A stretch of DNA of 64,000 nucleotides from an uncultured Prevotellaceae bacterium (GTDB taxonomy: Bacteria > Bacteroidota > Bacteroidia > Bacteroidales > Bacteroidaceae): NCBI GenBank assembly GCA_902786565.1, contig CADACW010000012.1, positions 25,491-89,490 on the forward strand. Reading direction: 5' to 3'. The notes below the pieces were generated by a model. The model did not search any database, was not told the origin of the DNA, and saw only the letters and a list, made by a program, of their open reading frames with translations. Position 1 is the first letter of the stretch; every line of letters begins with the position of its first letter. Shown piece after piece: positions 9,665 through 19,005 of this stretch. Both the position numbers and the translations under genes were made by a program.

Positions 9665-11563
9665 TTACTTAATTTTCTGTTGTAACAAGGGGAGTATGGT
9701 GGCCGTAGTACGCTCGATAGTCTTCAAGTCGCGGTAGAGGCGGAAACGGAAGCGGAGCATACGGAAATAGAAGAAGATGCCCACGGGCAGGACGATGCCC
9801 GTCAGGGCATTGAGCCAGCGCAGCCGGAAGGGGCGCGTGTGGGCATGGGTGGCCAATACGGGATAATGGTTGAGATTGTGAATGACGACGCGGTCGGTAG
9901 TGTTGCCAAGGTCGTCGATGACGGCTTCGAGCCTGTCGCTGATGTCCTTTATGCGCTGATCGTCGCCAGGACGGAAGAACACCTTAACGGGCGAGGGCCA
10001 CCGCAACAGGTTGTGGGCCTGATGGTAGCGGTCAATCTCCTGTGTGATGTTCAGCAGTTCGGTGGCATCGGCCTCATAGTCGGGATCGGAGATAATGACC
10101 TCCTTGCCCACGATGTTGCGCTTCTGCCGGAGTCCGAGTATGCGGATGAACAGCAGTCGGTAGGCATCGATGTTGAAGACAGCCGAGTCGTTGTTGGCCT
10201 TGTAGGTGAAGAAAACAGCCATGGGCGCCAGCACGAAGGTGGAGATGCCCTTGCCGAACCAAATGGCCCAGTTGTCGTCGCGTGCCATGCGGGTGCCTGA
10301 GTTCTCGAAGATGTAGTAGATGATGAACACCACCACTGAAATGATGACCGGCACGCCCAGTCCGCCCTTGCGGATGATGGCACCCAAGGGGGCACCGATG
10401 AAGAAGAAGATGACGCATGAGAGGGCCAGGGTAAACTTGCCGATGAGTTCCAGCCAATGGGTGCGCTCCTGACGGTTCAGGTGGTTGGCATAGTCTGATT
10501 TCATGGTCAGGTCGTTGAGTACATTCTGGGCCTCACGTGCGGCGGTCATCATCACGCTGCGCTTGTCTTCCTTGTCTAAGTGGGCATAGACACTGTCAAT
10601 CACGGGAAGGTCTGGCACAGCCGCCTGTTGCAACTTGGCCGAGTCGGTGGTGGTAAGCTGTGGTGTATAGAGCACATAGCGCTTTGCCTCATCATAGAAA
10701 TTCTTGCCAACAGAGTCGATGAACTGGCGGATGGAGTCCAAGTCGTGCACAATCTGCTTGGCCGACTTTGCCTTGGCGTTGCCCGAGAGGTCGGCATCGG
10801 TCATGTTGAAGCCGCTGTCGAAGTCGAGCAGTATTTGCTTGTGGCCGAAAGTCTCACGGCGGTAGGGCACTTCAGCCGCTCCGCCAATGTCCTGCGAGCG
10901 CATGTTCTCAAACCATTCGCCGCTCCACAGGGTGAGACGCAGGTGCTTTTTCTCGGCAGTCGTCTGCAACATGCCCGAATCGGCAAGGATGATGGCCTGG
11001 TCTTCATACGACCCTGACTGACGGTAAATCATGATGCCATACAACTTGCCCGTGTCCAGATTCTTGCGCTGCACATAGAGGTTGGTGTTGGGCAGTCCGT
11101 CGTAGAAGATGCCTTCAGGTATCTCCAGTTCCGGGCTCTTCTGCTTCATAGAGAGCAGCAGTTCGGAGAAGTGCAGGTTGGCCTTGGGGCCGATGACGTC
11201 CTGGAAATAGTAAGACAGGCCGGCCATCAGAAGAGAGATGATGATGAGCGAGCGCATGGCCTGCATCAGCGAGATGCCTGCGGCCTTGATGGCTGTCAGC
11301 TCTGAACTCTCGCCCAGATTGCCGAAGGTGATGAGCGAAGAAAGGAGGATGGCGAGCGGGAAGGCCTGGGGCATCAGCATCAGGCCCATATACCAGAAGA
11401 ACTGGGCCAGGACATCGAGGGTGAGCCCCTTGCCTATCAGATCATCGACATAGCGCCACAGGAACTGCATCATCAGCACAAACTGGCAAATGAAGAAAGT
11501 GCCCACGAAAAGCAGTCCGAACTGCTTTGCCACGAAAATGTCTAACTTCTTTATTCGAAACAT
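9665..11563 (-). CDS. LptF/LptG (YjgP/YjgQ) family permease
   Basis: Inner-membrane permease family that, with LptB, extracts lipopolysaccharide for transport to the outer membrane. Seen: hydrophobic helices near the N-terminus (QFGLLFVGTFFICQFVLMM), another group around residues 50-110 with the amphipathic SSELTAIKAAGIS coupling segment, a long periplasmic region, and a C-terminal group of helices beginning FTLALSCVIFFFIGAPLGA. I chose ATG 11563 (MFRIKKLD) because an AAGGAG ribosome-binding site precedes it; the frame also opens further upstream. At 632 residues it is longer than typical LptF/LptG (about 360) because of extra C-terminal sequence, which is seen in Bacteroidetes members. F versus G cannot be decided. 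Confidence 0.85.
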   Translation of the reverse strand: MFRIKKLDIFVAKQFGLLFVGTFFICQFVLMMQFLWRYVDDLIGKGLTLDVLAQFFWYMGLMLMPQAFPLAILLSSLITFGNLGESSELTAIKAAGISLMQAMRSLIIISLLMAGLSYYFQDVIGPKANLHFSELLLSMKQKSPELEIPEGIFYDGLPNTNLYVQRKNLDTGKLYGIMIYRQSGSYEDQAIILADSGMLQTTAEKKHLRLTLWSGEWFENMRSQDIGGAAEVPYRRETFGHKQILLDFDSGFNMTDADLSGNAKAKSAKQIVHDLDSIRQFIDSVGKNFYDEAKRYVLYTPQLTTTDSAKLQQAAVPDLPVIDSVYAHLDKEDKRSVMMTAAREAQNVLNDLTMKSDYANHLNRQERTHWLELIGKFTLALSCVIFFFIGAPLGAIIRKGGLGVPVIISVVVFIIYYIFENSGTRMARDDNWAIWFGKGISTFVLAPMAVFFTYKANNDSAVFNIDAYRLLFIRILGLRQKRNIVGKEVIISDPDYEADATELLNITQEIDRYHQAHNLLRWPSPVKVFFRPGDDQRIKDISDRLEAVIDDLGNTTDRVVIHNLNHYPVLATHAHTRPFRLRWLNALTGIVLPVGIFFYFRMLRFRFRLYRDLKTIERTTATILPLLQQKIK

Positions 11564-11573
11564 CTTTACTCCT

Positions 11574-12395
11574 TTAGTTTCCTTGGCAGCAGGTGGCAAG
11601 CGCTTGCAGCATCTCGTCGTGCACCACGGAGTTGGTTGCCACTATGCTGTCACCCTGAGTGAACTGGGGCGAACCCTCGAAGTTGGTCACTCTGCCGCCT
11701 GCCTCGGCCACGATGAGAGCCCCGGCCATATAGTCCCATTGGCCGATGTACTTCTCCACGTAGGCATCCAGCCGTCCGGCAGCAACATAGCAAAGGGCAA
11801 TGGCTGCCGAACCCAGCATGCGGACGCTGGAGGCACGGCCATAGAAATGGTTGATAAGTTGCTGTATGACTGGCTTGTAAGCCTGACTATTATAGGGCAG
11901 CTGCAGGCAGAGCAGGGCATCGTCAATGGCCGATTGGCCTACGTGCAAGGGCTGGCCGTCGGCATAACTGCCGCCCCCAAGCCAGGCATAGAAGCACTCG
12001 TCGGCACAGACCTCGTAGACCACGCCCAAGAGAATATCTGTGCCGCGCATCAAGGCGATGCTGACGGCATAGGGGGCAAAGCGGTGAATAAAATTTGTAG
12101 TGCCGTCGAGCGGGTCAATCACCCAGCACAGTTGCTCATCGGCCACAGGATGGTCAGCAGCCGATGAAACAGTTCCTTCCTCGGTGATAAAAACAGCCTG
12201 AGGCAGGAGTTCTTGCAATTTCCCGACAATCAGTTTCTCCGACTGCTTGTCGACATACGACACATAGTCGTGAGCATGCTTGCGCTCCACGCTTGCCGCA
12301 GAGAAATGGCTCCGCTCCTGACGGATGAAAGCCCCCGCCTGACGTGCCACGTCGTAGACGGCAAGGGTCAATTCCTGCAAATTCAGCACATCCAT
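11574..12395 (-). CDS. suhB: Inositol-monophosphatase family protein
   Basis: Mg-dependent phosphatase fold (IMPase/SuhB/CysQ superfamily). Seen: acidic FITEEGTV segment, the metal-binding signature WVIDPLDGTTNFIHRF, and the C-terminal WDYMAGALIVAEAGG motif. Length is about 273 residues, typical of the family. Start is either ATG 12395 (MDVLNLQ) or a GTG at 12401 that lies 3 bp after the preceding stop; I prefer the ATG. The natural substrate is not determined by sequence: inositol 1-phosphate, 3'-phosphoadenosine phosphate or a related sugar phosphate are possible. Soluble and cytoplasmic, within the long operon. Confidence 0.88.
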   Translation of the reverse strand: MDVLNLQELTLAVYDVARQAGAFIRQERSHFSAASVERKHAHDYVSYVDKQSEKLIVGKLQELLPQAVFITEEGTVSSAADHPVADEQLCWVIDPLDGTTNFIHRFAPYAVSIALMRGTDILLGVVYEVCADECFYAWLGGGSYADGQPLHVGQSAIDDALLCLQLPYNSQAYKPVIQQLINHFYGRASSVRMLGSAAIALCYVAAGRLDAYVEKYIGQWDYMAGALIVAEAGGRVTNFEGSPQFTQGDSIVATNSVVHDEMLQALATCCQGN

Positions 12396-12404
12396 CGCCA
12401 CTGG

Positions 12405-12974
12405 CTATTCACCATTATACTGGAACACGCCCCCCAAGTCGGGGTTCTCGCCAAAATACTCTTCGGTGTTGTAGTCCTGCACGGCAGGCTGATTGTAGTC
12501 CTTGCGCAGGGGGCCTTCATGGACGAGGTAGTCGTTGAAGTTGACGGTAGTGAGCACCAATCCGAAGAATCCGAAAGCACAGCGCACGCTCTCAGGACGG
12601 ATGTTGCTGTTGATACGCATCGTCGAGAAGAAGGTGTGGTTGAAATACTCCAGCCTGTTGTGCTTATAGAAGAGATCTACCTCGTACTGGTTTCTCCTGT
12701 CGATCGAATCGGCAGTGGTGAACATATAGCCCACGTTGCTGACAGCATCGTCCATCCAGTCGGTGTTGATACTGTCGTTGGGCAGGATATTCTCACGGAT
12801 GTTGTCCTGCACTTCTGCAAACATTGTCTCTTCCGACGGACAGGTGATGAAAGCCACCAGCAGTACAGCCCCCAAGAAGGCTCCCCAGATGATGATTTGT
12901 CCGAGGCAGGAGTGGCGAAACTCCTTGAAGAGTGATTCGCTCTTTCGGAACTCCCCATTGTTGTTTTGGTCCAT
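12405..12974 (-). CDS. Small single-pass membrane protein, unknown function
   Basis: 189 residues. A charged N-terminus (about 23 residues) precedes one strong transmembrane segment around residues 24-45 (IIIWGAFLGAVLLVAFITC), then a soluble domain rich in Asn/Asp. A second weakly hydrophobic stretch (FGFFGLVLTTV) lies near residue 135. No family is recognised. Context between folE (21 bp upstream) and suhB (a few bp downstream) suggests co-expression but gives no clear role. The topology resembles stress or channel accessory proteins of Bacteroidales, but that is only an impression. Confidence 0.75.
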   Translation of the reverse strand: MDQNNNGEFRKSESLFKEFRHSCLGQIIIWGAFLGAVLLVAFITCPSEETMFAEVQDNIRENILPNDSINTDWMDDAVSNVGYMFTTADSIDRRNQYEVDLFYKHNRLEYFNHTFFSTMRINSNIRPESVRCAFGFFGLVLTTVNFNDYLVHEGPLRKDYNQPAVQDYNTEEYFGENPDLGGVFQYNGE

Positions 12975-12995
12975 AGAAACTAAGATTTTTCTGAT

Positions 12996-13574
12996 TTAAT
13001 GCGAAATGAGATTCATAAATTCCTGGCGCGTCTTGGCCTGATTGAAGGCGCCGCTGAACTCGCTGGTGGTGGTGATAGAGTTCTGCTTCTCTACGCCCCG
13101 CATCTGCATGCACATGTGCTTGGCTTCGACCACCACCATCACGCCCATCGGCTTCAGCGTGTCTTCTATACATTGACGTATCTGCAGCGTCATCCGCTCC
13201 TGCACCTGCAGCCTGTGGCTGAAGATGTCGACCACGCGGGCAATCTTTGAGAGCCCCGTGATGTAGCCGTTGGGGATATAGGCCACGTGCACCTTGCCGT
13301 AGAATGGCAGCATGTGGTGCTCGCAGAGGGAGAAGAAGTCAATGTCCTTGACAATGACCATCTGGCTATAGTCCTCGCGGAAGAGGGCATCCGTCAGTAC
13401 TTTGTGGGCATCCATGGCATAGCCACGTGTCAGCACCTGCATGGCTTTGGCCACGCGCATGGGTGTCTTCAGCAGCCCTTCGCGGTCGGTGTCCTCGCCA
13501 AGCAGTTCGATGACTTTCTTATAGTGGGCGGCTAATTCGTCAAGGCCTTCCCTGAACTCAGTATTCTCAGTCAT
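12996..13574 (-). CDS. folE: GTP cyclohydrolase I
   Basis: Converts GTP to dihydroneopterin triphosphate, the first step of tetrahydrofolate (and possibly queuosine) synthesis. Seen: [14 protein letters not shown], the zinc/catalytic motif [18 protein letters not shown] near residues 80-97, and [20 protein letters not shown], all characteristic of FolE type I. Length is 192 residues. ATG 13574 lies 7 bp after the SPOR-protein stop. Another folate gene, folB, lies 5 kb away at 19.0 kb in a separate transcription group, and queE at 32 kb needs the same product. Confidence 0.96.
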   Translation of the reverse strand: MTENTEFREGLDELAAHYKKVIELLGEDTDREGLLKTPMRVAKAMQVLTRGYAMDAHKVLTDALFREDYSQMVIVKDIDFFSLCEHHMLPFYGKVHVAYIPNGYITGLSKIARVVDIFSHRLQVQERMTLQIRQCIEDTLKPMGVMVVVEAKHMCMQMRGVEKQNSITTTSEFSGAFNQAKTRQEFMNLISH

Positions 13575-13581
13575 GACAATC

Positions 13582-14193
13582 TTATCGCGTTAATGTGATT
13601 TTGCCTTTTACCACCGTGGCCGACTCGTAGCCCATCTTCCTGACCTCCAACATCTTCTCGCGTGCCTCGGCATAGGTGCGGTAGTTGCCCATGCGGCAAA
13701 TCCAGCGGGGTGAGTAAAAGTGTACGTAGACCTCCTCGCCGGGGAAAAGTTGGCGCAGCGAGTTGCCTGTCTGCTCTGCCCTTTGGCGGTCGCGCCGGGT
13801 ATTGCCGCCAGCAAAGGCCTGCACCCGATAGCCGGTGGTCTTATACGAGCGTTTCAGCACCGTGGTGGTGGTGGTGTCGGGGGTGGTTTTTTCCTCCTGG
13901 GTTTCCTGGGGTGCCACGGGCTTGGCAGTCTGTGGTGCGGTCTTGCTGCTGTCGTCCTGCTTCTCTGCCTTTTTGGCGGGTGTGACGGTCTTGGCGGGTT
14001 TGGCCGTCGTGACGGGCTTGGCCTTCACGGGCTGCTCGCCAATGCCGTTCACCAGGTCGTCGATGGCCTTGTCGTGGTGTATGGTCACCGTCCCTTCACC
14101 CGCCGTATGCTGCTGCACACGCTGGGTGAAGGTCTGGGCATGAGTGTTGACTGCCGACAATTGGCAAGCAAGTAGAATGACCAATGCTTTCAT
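13582..14193 (-). CDS. Secreted SPOR-domain protein
   Basis: Signal peptide [19 protein letters not shown] with probable cleavage before QTF. A Lys/Thr/Pro-rich linker (residues about 55-115) follows, then a C-terminal SPOR domain ([19 protein letters not shown] to the end), which usually binds denuded peptidoglycan at division sites. I chose ATG 14193, which starts exactly at the signal peptide and lies just after the tpiA stop; the frame also opens at 14217, but that would bury the signal peptide. About 203 residues. The position tpiA-SPOR-folE is a recurrent Bacteroidales arrangement. Location is periplasmic. Confidence 0.88.
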   Translation of the reverse strand: MKALVILLACQLSAVNTHAQTFTQRVQQHTAGEGTVTIHHDKAIDDLVNGIGEQPVKAKPVTTAKPAKTVTPAKKAEKQDDSSKTAPQTAKPVAPQETQEEKTTPDTTTTTVLKRSYKTTGYRVQAFAGGNTRRDRQRAEQTGNSLRQLFPGEEVYVHFYSPRWICRMGNYRTYAEAREKMLEVRKMGYESATVVKGKITLTR

Positions 14194-14203
14194 ACTGAAC
14201 GAT

Positions 14204-14962
14204 TTACTTAAAGGCATCGATGATACCCTTGAAGTCGGCTGCTTTCAGCGATGCGCCGCCAATGAGTCCGCCATCGATGTCGGGCTTGGCAAAAAGTTCG
14301 GGGGCATTGCTGGCCTTGCACGAGCCGCCATAGAGGATGGTGGTGTCGTCGGCCACGGCCTGACCATACTTTTCGGCTATGATGCCACGGATGTAGGCGT
14401 GGATTTCCTCTGCCTGCTCGGCTGTGGCGGTCTTGCCTGTGCCGATGGCCCAAATGGGCTCATAGGCGATGACAATCTTGCGGAAGTCTTCCTCTGAGAG
14501 ATTGAAGACACTGCCCTCCAGTTCGGCCTTGACCACCTCGTTCTGCTTGCCGGCCTCGCGCTCTGCCAGGCTTTCGCCGATGCAGAAGATGACCTTCAGC
14601 CCGTTCTTCTGTGCCAGAAGCACCTTCTCCTTCAGAATTTCGGGGGTCTCCTTGTAGTACTCACGGCGCTCGCTGTGGCCCAGGATGACATACTGTGCAC
14701 CTGTGCTCTTCACCATCTCTGCGCTCACCTCTCCGGTGAAGGCACCCTTCTCCTTGTCGGCGCAGTTTTCTGCTCCCAGTCCGATGATGTCCTGGTCGAG
14801 AAACTGTGCGATGGATGCCAAGTGGATGAACGGTGTGCAGATGACCACCCCGCAATTGGGCTTGTCGGCCTTGAGTGTTTCGTTCAGCTCTTTTGCCAGA
14901 GCGATACCGTCCTGAAGATTCATGTTCATCTTCCAGTTTCCTGCAACAATTTTCTTTCTCAT
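14204..14962 (-). CDS. tpiA: Triosephosphate isomerase
   Basis: Interconverts glyceraldehyde 3-phosphate and dihydroxyacetone phosphate. Catalytic elements seen: AGNWKMN with the substrate lysine near residue 12, [13 protein letters not shown] with the catalytic histidine near residue 96, and [14 protein letters not shown] with the catalytic glutamate near residue 168. Length 252 residues is standard. It lies 32 bp after the DoxX-like gene. Cytoplasmic. Confidence 0.97.
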   Translation of the reverse strand: MRKKIVAGNWKMNMNLQDGIALAKELNETLKADKPNCGVVICTPFIHLASIAQFLDQDIIGLGAENCADKEKGAFTGEVSAEMVKSTGAQYVILGHSERREYYKETPEILKEKVLLAQKNGLKVIFCIGESLAEREAGKQNEVVKAELEGSVFNLSEEDFRKIVIAYEPIWAIGTGKTATAEQAEEIHAYIRGIIAEKYGQAVADDTTILYGGSCKASNAPELFAKPDIDGGLIGGASLKAADFKGIIDAFK

Positions 14963-14994
14963 AATTCTTTTGTTATTTTAATTAGGGGTTAATA

Positions 14995-16305
14995 TTATTC
15001 ATTCGACTGAGGAGTTTCCTCCTTAGTTTCTATGATTTTCGGCGATTTTCGGCGCACCCACTTTGTCCACATCCACAGCCTGTCGGCAACGGTGAGCAGG
15101 AACAAGGGGAGCACAAACCAGAGCAGCAGCCGCAGTATTTTCCCGGGCACGGAGTCTTCGGGCATCTGGCCTATGGGCAGACTCTCAAGGGGCAGCGTCC
15201 ACTGGTCTTCGTCGATGACGGGCAGACGGTTGTGGCTCCACTTGCCGATGACGGTGCCCTGGTGGAGCAAGAGCAGTCCGGGATTGCTGCGGATGATGGT
15301 TTTCAGGGTTATCTCGTCGGTATGGCAGAAGGGATATTCCGCACCGGTGATGTCGCGCCAATGGCTGATGGCCCCCTCGGTGCTGGCCGTCAGACAATAG
15401 AAGGGATAACCATGCTGCTTGGCATACTCGTAGAGCTCGTTGATGAGGTCCAGCCGCGAGTCGTCGGCCTGCTCCAGATGCGGCGACACCAGCAGCATGG
15501 TGTAGCCGCTATGGGCCAGCACATCGGCGGTGATGTCGCCCTCGTCGGCCGAGACGATGCTGAAGTCGTGGATGGGAGGCACAAAGCCCTGGCTCACTTG
15601 AATGGTCTTCGAGTCGACAAAAGTCCAAGTAGAGTCGGGATAGTTGTCGAGGGTGAACTCCTGCTGCCGGCCGTCTTTCTCCAGAATGAAAGTGGTCTCA
15701 AACTGTGGCTGCTCCTCGCCCTCAGGTATCTCCATGCCCTTGGGGATATTGGCCCCGATGTGGTAGGGACGGAAGTCGAACTGGGGCAGGTCGTAGATGC
15801 TCCAGGCAGCCACGGCCAGGATGAAGAGGGCCGAATAGTTGATGACAATCCACTGATTGGAGCGGCTGACGAAGCGGAACATCTCCATTGGCAACCACGC
15901 CACAACGATGGCAGCCACGAGCAGCACCACATTCTTCAGGAAGGTCTGCCAGTTGGTGAGCACGAGGGCATCGCCAAAACAGCCACAGTCGCTAATGGGA
16001 TTAGTCAGGGCCAGCCACAGCGTGAGTGGGGTCATCACGGCCAGCATGAGCAGCGCCAGCCGGGAAACGAGCCGCCGCCTGATGGCAAAAAGAAGGAAGA
16101 TGCCGAGGCAGAACTCTATGGCCGACAGGCCCACCGACATGATGAGGGCGGCGGTAGAAGAAAGCAATTGGTCCAATCCAAGCGCCTGCGCATAGTCATC
16201 TATCTTGTACTGCGTACCCCTGGGGTCTACGGCCTTCACAAACCCCGAAAGGATGAACACCGCAGCCAGCAACAGACGGCAAAGATTGACAACGACTTTC
16301 TTCAT
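14995..16305 (-). CDS. DoxX/MauE-like membrane protein with a thioredoxin-like C-terminal part
   Basis: Four or five transmembrane helices fill the first 180 residues, starting VNLCRLLLAAVFILSGFVKAVDP. This is the DoxX/MauE entry motif, and NPISDCGCFGDAL carries a paired-cysteine motif typical of MauE/VKOR-like redox membrane proteins. The remaining 230 residues are extracytoplasmic with a thioredoxin-like pattern but no CxxC, followed by a last hydrophobic helix (ILRLLLWFVLPLFLL) and a short basic tail. The gene corresponds to the family often named BT_3928-like, which usually precedes tpiA. A role in envelope redox is an inference. ATG 16305 overlaps the DUF1599 stop in an ATGA. Confidence 0.82.
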   Translation of the reverse strand: MKKVVVNLCRLLLAAVFILSGFVKAVDPRGTQYKIDDYAQALGLDQLLSSTAALIMSVGLSAIEFCLGIFLLFAIRRRLVSRLALLMLAVMTPLTLWLALTNPISDCGCFGDALVLTNWQTFLKNVVLLVAAIVVAWLPMEMFRFVSRSNQWIVINYSALFILAVAAWSIYDLPQFDFRPYHIGANIPKGMEIPEGEEQPQFETTFILEKDGRQQEFTLDNYPDSTWTFVDSKTIQVSQGFVPPIHDFSIVSADEGDITADVLAHSGYTMLLVSPHLEQADDSRLDLINELYEYAKQHGYPFYCLTASTEGAISHWRDITGAEYPFCHTDEITLKTIIRSNPGLLLLHQGTVIGKWSHNRLPVIDEDQWTLPLESLPIGQMPEDSVPGKILRLLLWFVLPLFLLTVADRLWMWTKWVRRKSPKIIETKEETPQSNE

Positions 16306-16841
16306 AACTTAATGAGGCCGAACACCGCGTAGTTGATGATGTCCATCAGATTAGCGTCGATGCCTTCGCTGACGAGTGTTGCGCCTCCCAGATTTTCAAT
16401 TTCCTTGATGCGTTCTATTTTGGTGAGTATGAGGTCGGTATAGCTGCTCACGCGCATGTCGCGCCAAGCCTCGTTGTAGTCATGGTTCTTGCGCTTCATC
16501 AGCTCCAGGGCCTTACGGGCATAGCCGTCGTAGAGTGCCAGAGCTTCTTCGGCGTTGATGTCAACCGTATCGGCGAATCCCCGTTCCAACTGTATCAGGC
16601 CCACGATGCCATAGTTGACCAGGGCCATAAATTCGGGTCTGATGCCTTCGCCAACCAGCGATTCGCCAGTCAGCTCCAACTGCCTGATACGCTTGGCTTT
16701 GATGAAGAGCTGGTCGGTGAGCGACGACGGTCTCAATATGCGCCACGATGCCCTGTAGTCGTGCAGTTTACTGCTGAAAATGCTGCGACATTCGGCTATT
16801 GCAGCCTCAAATTGGGCATTTGTTCTTTCAAATCTATCCAT
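16302..16841 (-). CDS. DUF1599 (nucleotide-modification-associated domain) protein
   Basis: About 179 residues with two similar halves: KLHDYRASWRILRPSSLTD...LTGESLVGEGI and KNHDYNEAWRDMRVSSYTD...LGGATLVSEGI. This matches the duplicated DUF1599 family common in Bacteroidetes. The family has been linked in silico to nucleotide modification; biochemistry is unclear. I chose ATG 16841 (MDRFER); a longer frame depends on a TTG that lies within the promoter box. First gene of the long minus-strand operon. The -7 box is only 9 bp from the ATG, so the transcript is almost leaderless. Confidence 0.82.
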   Translation of the reverse strand: MDRFERTNAQFEAAIAECRSIFSSKLHDYRASWRILRPSSLTDQLFIKAKRIRQLELTGESLVGEGIRPEFMALVNYGIVGLIQLERGFADTVDINAEEALALYDGYARKALELMKRKNHDYNEAWRDMRVSSYTDLILTKIERIKEIENLGGATLVSEGIDANLMDIINYAVFGLIKL

Positions 16842-16850
16842 AACAGGGTG

Positions 16851-16858
16851 CAAAGGTA
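16851..16858 (-). promoter_or_regulatory. -7 box of the DUF1599-to-glycerate-kinase operon
   Basis: TACCTTTG on the minus strand (16858-16851). A -33 TTTG is present only at a poor 24-bp spacing. It is the only promoter-like box I found for the eleven genes from 16841 down to 5157. Confidence 0.5.
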
Positions 16859-16898
16859 CGAAAAAAAACTTGAAGAGAAAAGCAAAGACTGAAAAAAA

Positions 16899-17801
16899 TC
16901 ACTTGGCCTTCTTTCCGAAGAGCGAGAAGTGAACGTAGCGCTTGGGGTGCTGCCTGAGATCTGTCAGGAGCGAGTCGGCACTGCACATGGTGCCGTTGAG
17001 GTTCCAGTAGAGCGCAGGGTCGCGCATGAGCAGGCCCAGTGTGCCCTCTTTGCTGTTGATTGCGGCTGTGGTCTGCTCCAGGTTGGCCATGGTGTTGTCA
17101 ACCTTCAGCATGGTTGCCGCCACGTCTATGTCGTTCAGTTTGTGGGTGAGGCTCTCGGTGTTGGCCAGCACGCCGTCGGCCTTGGTCATCATCTGGGGCA
17201 CCTGGCGGTTGAGGGCTGCCGTGAGCTGGTTCAACTGCTGGGTGGTGGTGGTCAGGTTGGCCGTCACCTGGTCGATGTTGCCTATCGAGCTCTTGATGGC
17301 GGGGTCGGCCAGCAGGGCATTGACCGAAGCCAATATGGAGTCCAGCTTGGGCAGCAGCTGCTCTATCTGGGGCACCATGCCGGCGGCCTTGCCCATCAGT
17401 CCGGCCTCGATTCCGCCCTTGATGGTGTCGCCCTTGGTCATCAGCAGGCCCATGTCGGGGCCGAACTTCAGTTCCAGCTTTACGTTGCCCAGCAGGTCGC
17501 TGGAGATTTCGGCCCGGGTGCCCTTGGGCACCTTCAGCTGATTGTCCAGCCCTATCACGGCCACGATGTGGTCGGGGCGGGCATAGTCGTAGTTTATGCT
17601 CTCCACCACACCCACCTTGAAGCCGTTGGCATAGACGGGGCTTGAGGTTGACAGCCCACTCACATTGTCGAAGAGGGCGTAGTAGCTGTTGCTGGATGAA
17701 AACAGGGTGAGTCCCTTGAGGAACTGCATGCCAAAAAACAAGATGACGATGCCGGCGATGGCCACCAGCGCAATCTTTACTTCTTTAGTGAACCATTTCA
17801 T
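16899..17801 (-). CDS. MlaD-family (MCE domain) protein
   Basis: One N-terminal transmembrane anchor (IALVAIAGIVILFFGMQFL) is followed by an MCE domain at about residues 38-115 (ALFDNVSGLSTSSPVYANGFKVGVVESI). A helical C-terminal region, rich in Leu and Thr, probably forms the coiled tunnel. MlaD-type proteins form hexameric periplasmic rings that carry phospholipids between the membranes with an ABC transporter (MlaEF); the transporter genes are not in this window. ATG 17801 lies 9 bp after the amidase stop, so the two genes are probably co-transcribed. Confidence 0.9.
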   Translation of the reverse strand: MKWFTKEVKIALVAIAGIVILFFGMQFLKGLTLFSSSNSYYALFDNVSGLSTSSPVYANGFKVGVVESINYDYARPDHIVAVIGLDNQLKVPKGTRAEISSDLLGNVKLELKFGPDMGLLMTKGDTIKGGIEAGLMGKAAGMVPQIEQLLPKLDSILASVNALLADPAIKSSIGNIDQVTANLTTTTQQLNQLTAALNRQVPQMMTKADGVLANTESLTHKLNDIDVAATMLKVDNTMANLEQTTAAINSKEGTLGLLMRDPALYWNLNGTMCSADSLLTDLRQHPKRYVHFSLFGKKAK

Positions 17802-17810
17802 ATTTTGTCG

Positions 17811-18986
17811 TTATTTCTTATTCTTCTTATATTTATATTCCTGAATGGCGGCCTGCGTGTCCATCTTCTCACCGTTCTTGAAGGCGATGATGAAGGCTTG
17901 CGGGAACTTGCCGGCCACCTCTTTGCGCAGGGCACGTATCTGCTGATAGTCAGTAGTGCACCCTACGGTGTATTTCCATATTTTGCCCTCCTTGTAGCTG
18001 TCTACATCCTTCAGCCCCTTCAGCTGGCGGTCGCCGGGCTTCAACTGGCGGTCGCTGGCCATCAGCTGCACCTTGAACACGGGTGCCTCGGCGGGGGTGT
18101 CATCTTTCTGTGGCTTTTGGCTGATGGTGTCGGGGGTCTGCACTGTGGTGTCGGTTTTCTCCGGGGCCTGGTCCTGGGTTTTCTCTTCCTTCTTGTCGGC
18201 AGGCAGTTTGGGGGCTTTCCCGCCGGTGCGCTTGGCCTTGTACGCCACGAAAGCCTGGTATATGCCGCGGCCCAGGGCGTCAATGTTCTTCTTCTCGTTC
18301 AGATAGGCCTCCTCCGAGGGGGTGGTGATGTAGCCCAACTCCACCAGACAGGCCGGCATCGACGTTTCGCGCAACACCAGGAAGGCATCCTGCCTGACAC
18401 CCTTGTTGGGCCTGTGGGCGGTGCGGCACACGTGCTTCTGGATGGCCTTGGCCAGTTCCACGCTCTCCATCATGTTGGCGTCGTTAATCATTTCGAAGAT
18501 GATGTAGCTCTCAGGCGAGCGGGGGTCGAATCCGGCATAGTGCTGCTTGTAGTCCTTCTCTATCAGGATGACGTCGTTCTCCCTCATGGCGGCACTCAGT
18601 TTCTCGTCGCTGCGGCGCATGCCCATGGTGTAGGTCTCCAGTCCGGCTATGGGCTTCTTGCTGGCCACCGAATTGGTGTGTATGCTCACAAAGACGTCGG
18701 CCTTGTTCCTGTTGGCAATGGCGGCCCGCTCGTGCAGGGGGATGAAGACATCGGTCTTGCGGGTATAGATGACCTTGACGTCGGGGCAGTTCTGCTCCAC
18801 ATACCGTCCGAAGGCCAGGGCCACGTTCAGATTGATGGTCTTCTCCTTGGAGTATTTGCCCAGCGCTCCGGCATCCTTCCCCCCGTGGCCGGCATCGATG
18901 ACCAGCGTGAAGCGATGGTCGGCGGCAGCCAGCGCCACCTGAAGGAGCAGAAGCATCAGGACAGTCGTTAAGTATCTCATTTTCAT
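17811..18986 (-). CDS. N-acetylmuramoyl-L-alanine amidase with C-terminal SPOR-like region
   Basis: Secreted zinc amidase (Amidase_3 family) that cleaves the bond between MurNAc and the peptide stem. Signal peptide MRYLTTVLMLLLLQVALAAA. The catalytic domain spans about residues 25-245, with VIDAGHGGKDAG (first zinc His), the glutamate region, VFVSIHTNS (second His region) and CLVELGYITTPSE. A Lys/Thr/Pro-rich linker follows, then a SPOR-like tail (FKVQLMASDRQL to KNGEKMD) probably binding septal peptidoglycan. Start may be ATG 18986 or 18980. It lies 19 bp after folB. Role in daughter-cell separation is inferred from the family. Confidence 0.92.
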   Translation of the reverse strand: MKMRYLTTVLMLLLLQVALAAADHRFTLVIDAGHGGKDAGALGKYSKEKTINLNVALAFGRYVEQNCPDVKVIYTRKTDVFIPLHERAAIANRNKADVFVSIHTNSVASKKPIAGLETYTMGMRRSDEKLSAAMRENDVILIEKDYKQHYAGFDPRSPESYIIFEMINDANMMESVELAKAIQKHVCRTAHRPNKGVRQDAFLVLRETSMPACLVELGYITTPSEEAYLNEKKNIDALGRGIYQAFVAYKAKRTGGKAPKLPADKKEEKTQDQAPEKTDTTVQTPDTISQKPQKDDTPAEAPVFKVQLMASDRQLKPGDRQLKGLKDVDSYKEGKIWKYTVGCTTDYQQIRALRKEVAGKFPQAFIIAFKNGEKMDTQAAIQEYKYKKNKK

Positions 18987-19005
18987 CTGTTTTTGTTTCT
19001 CTCGC

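Noticed and set aside
9540-9700. FMN riboswitch before ribBA
   Set aside because: Only 3 bp separate ribBA from the upstream gene; no conserved RFN-type elements seen.
17805-18971. 388-residue plus-strand frame opposite the amidase gene
   Set aside because: Shadow of the amidase, which has signal peptide and catalytic motifs.
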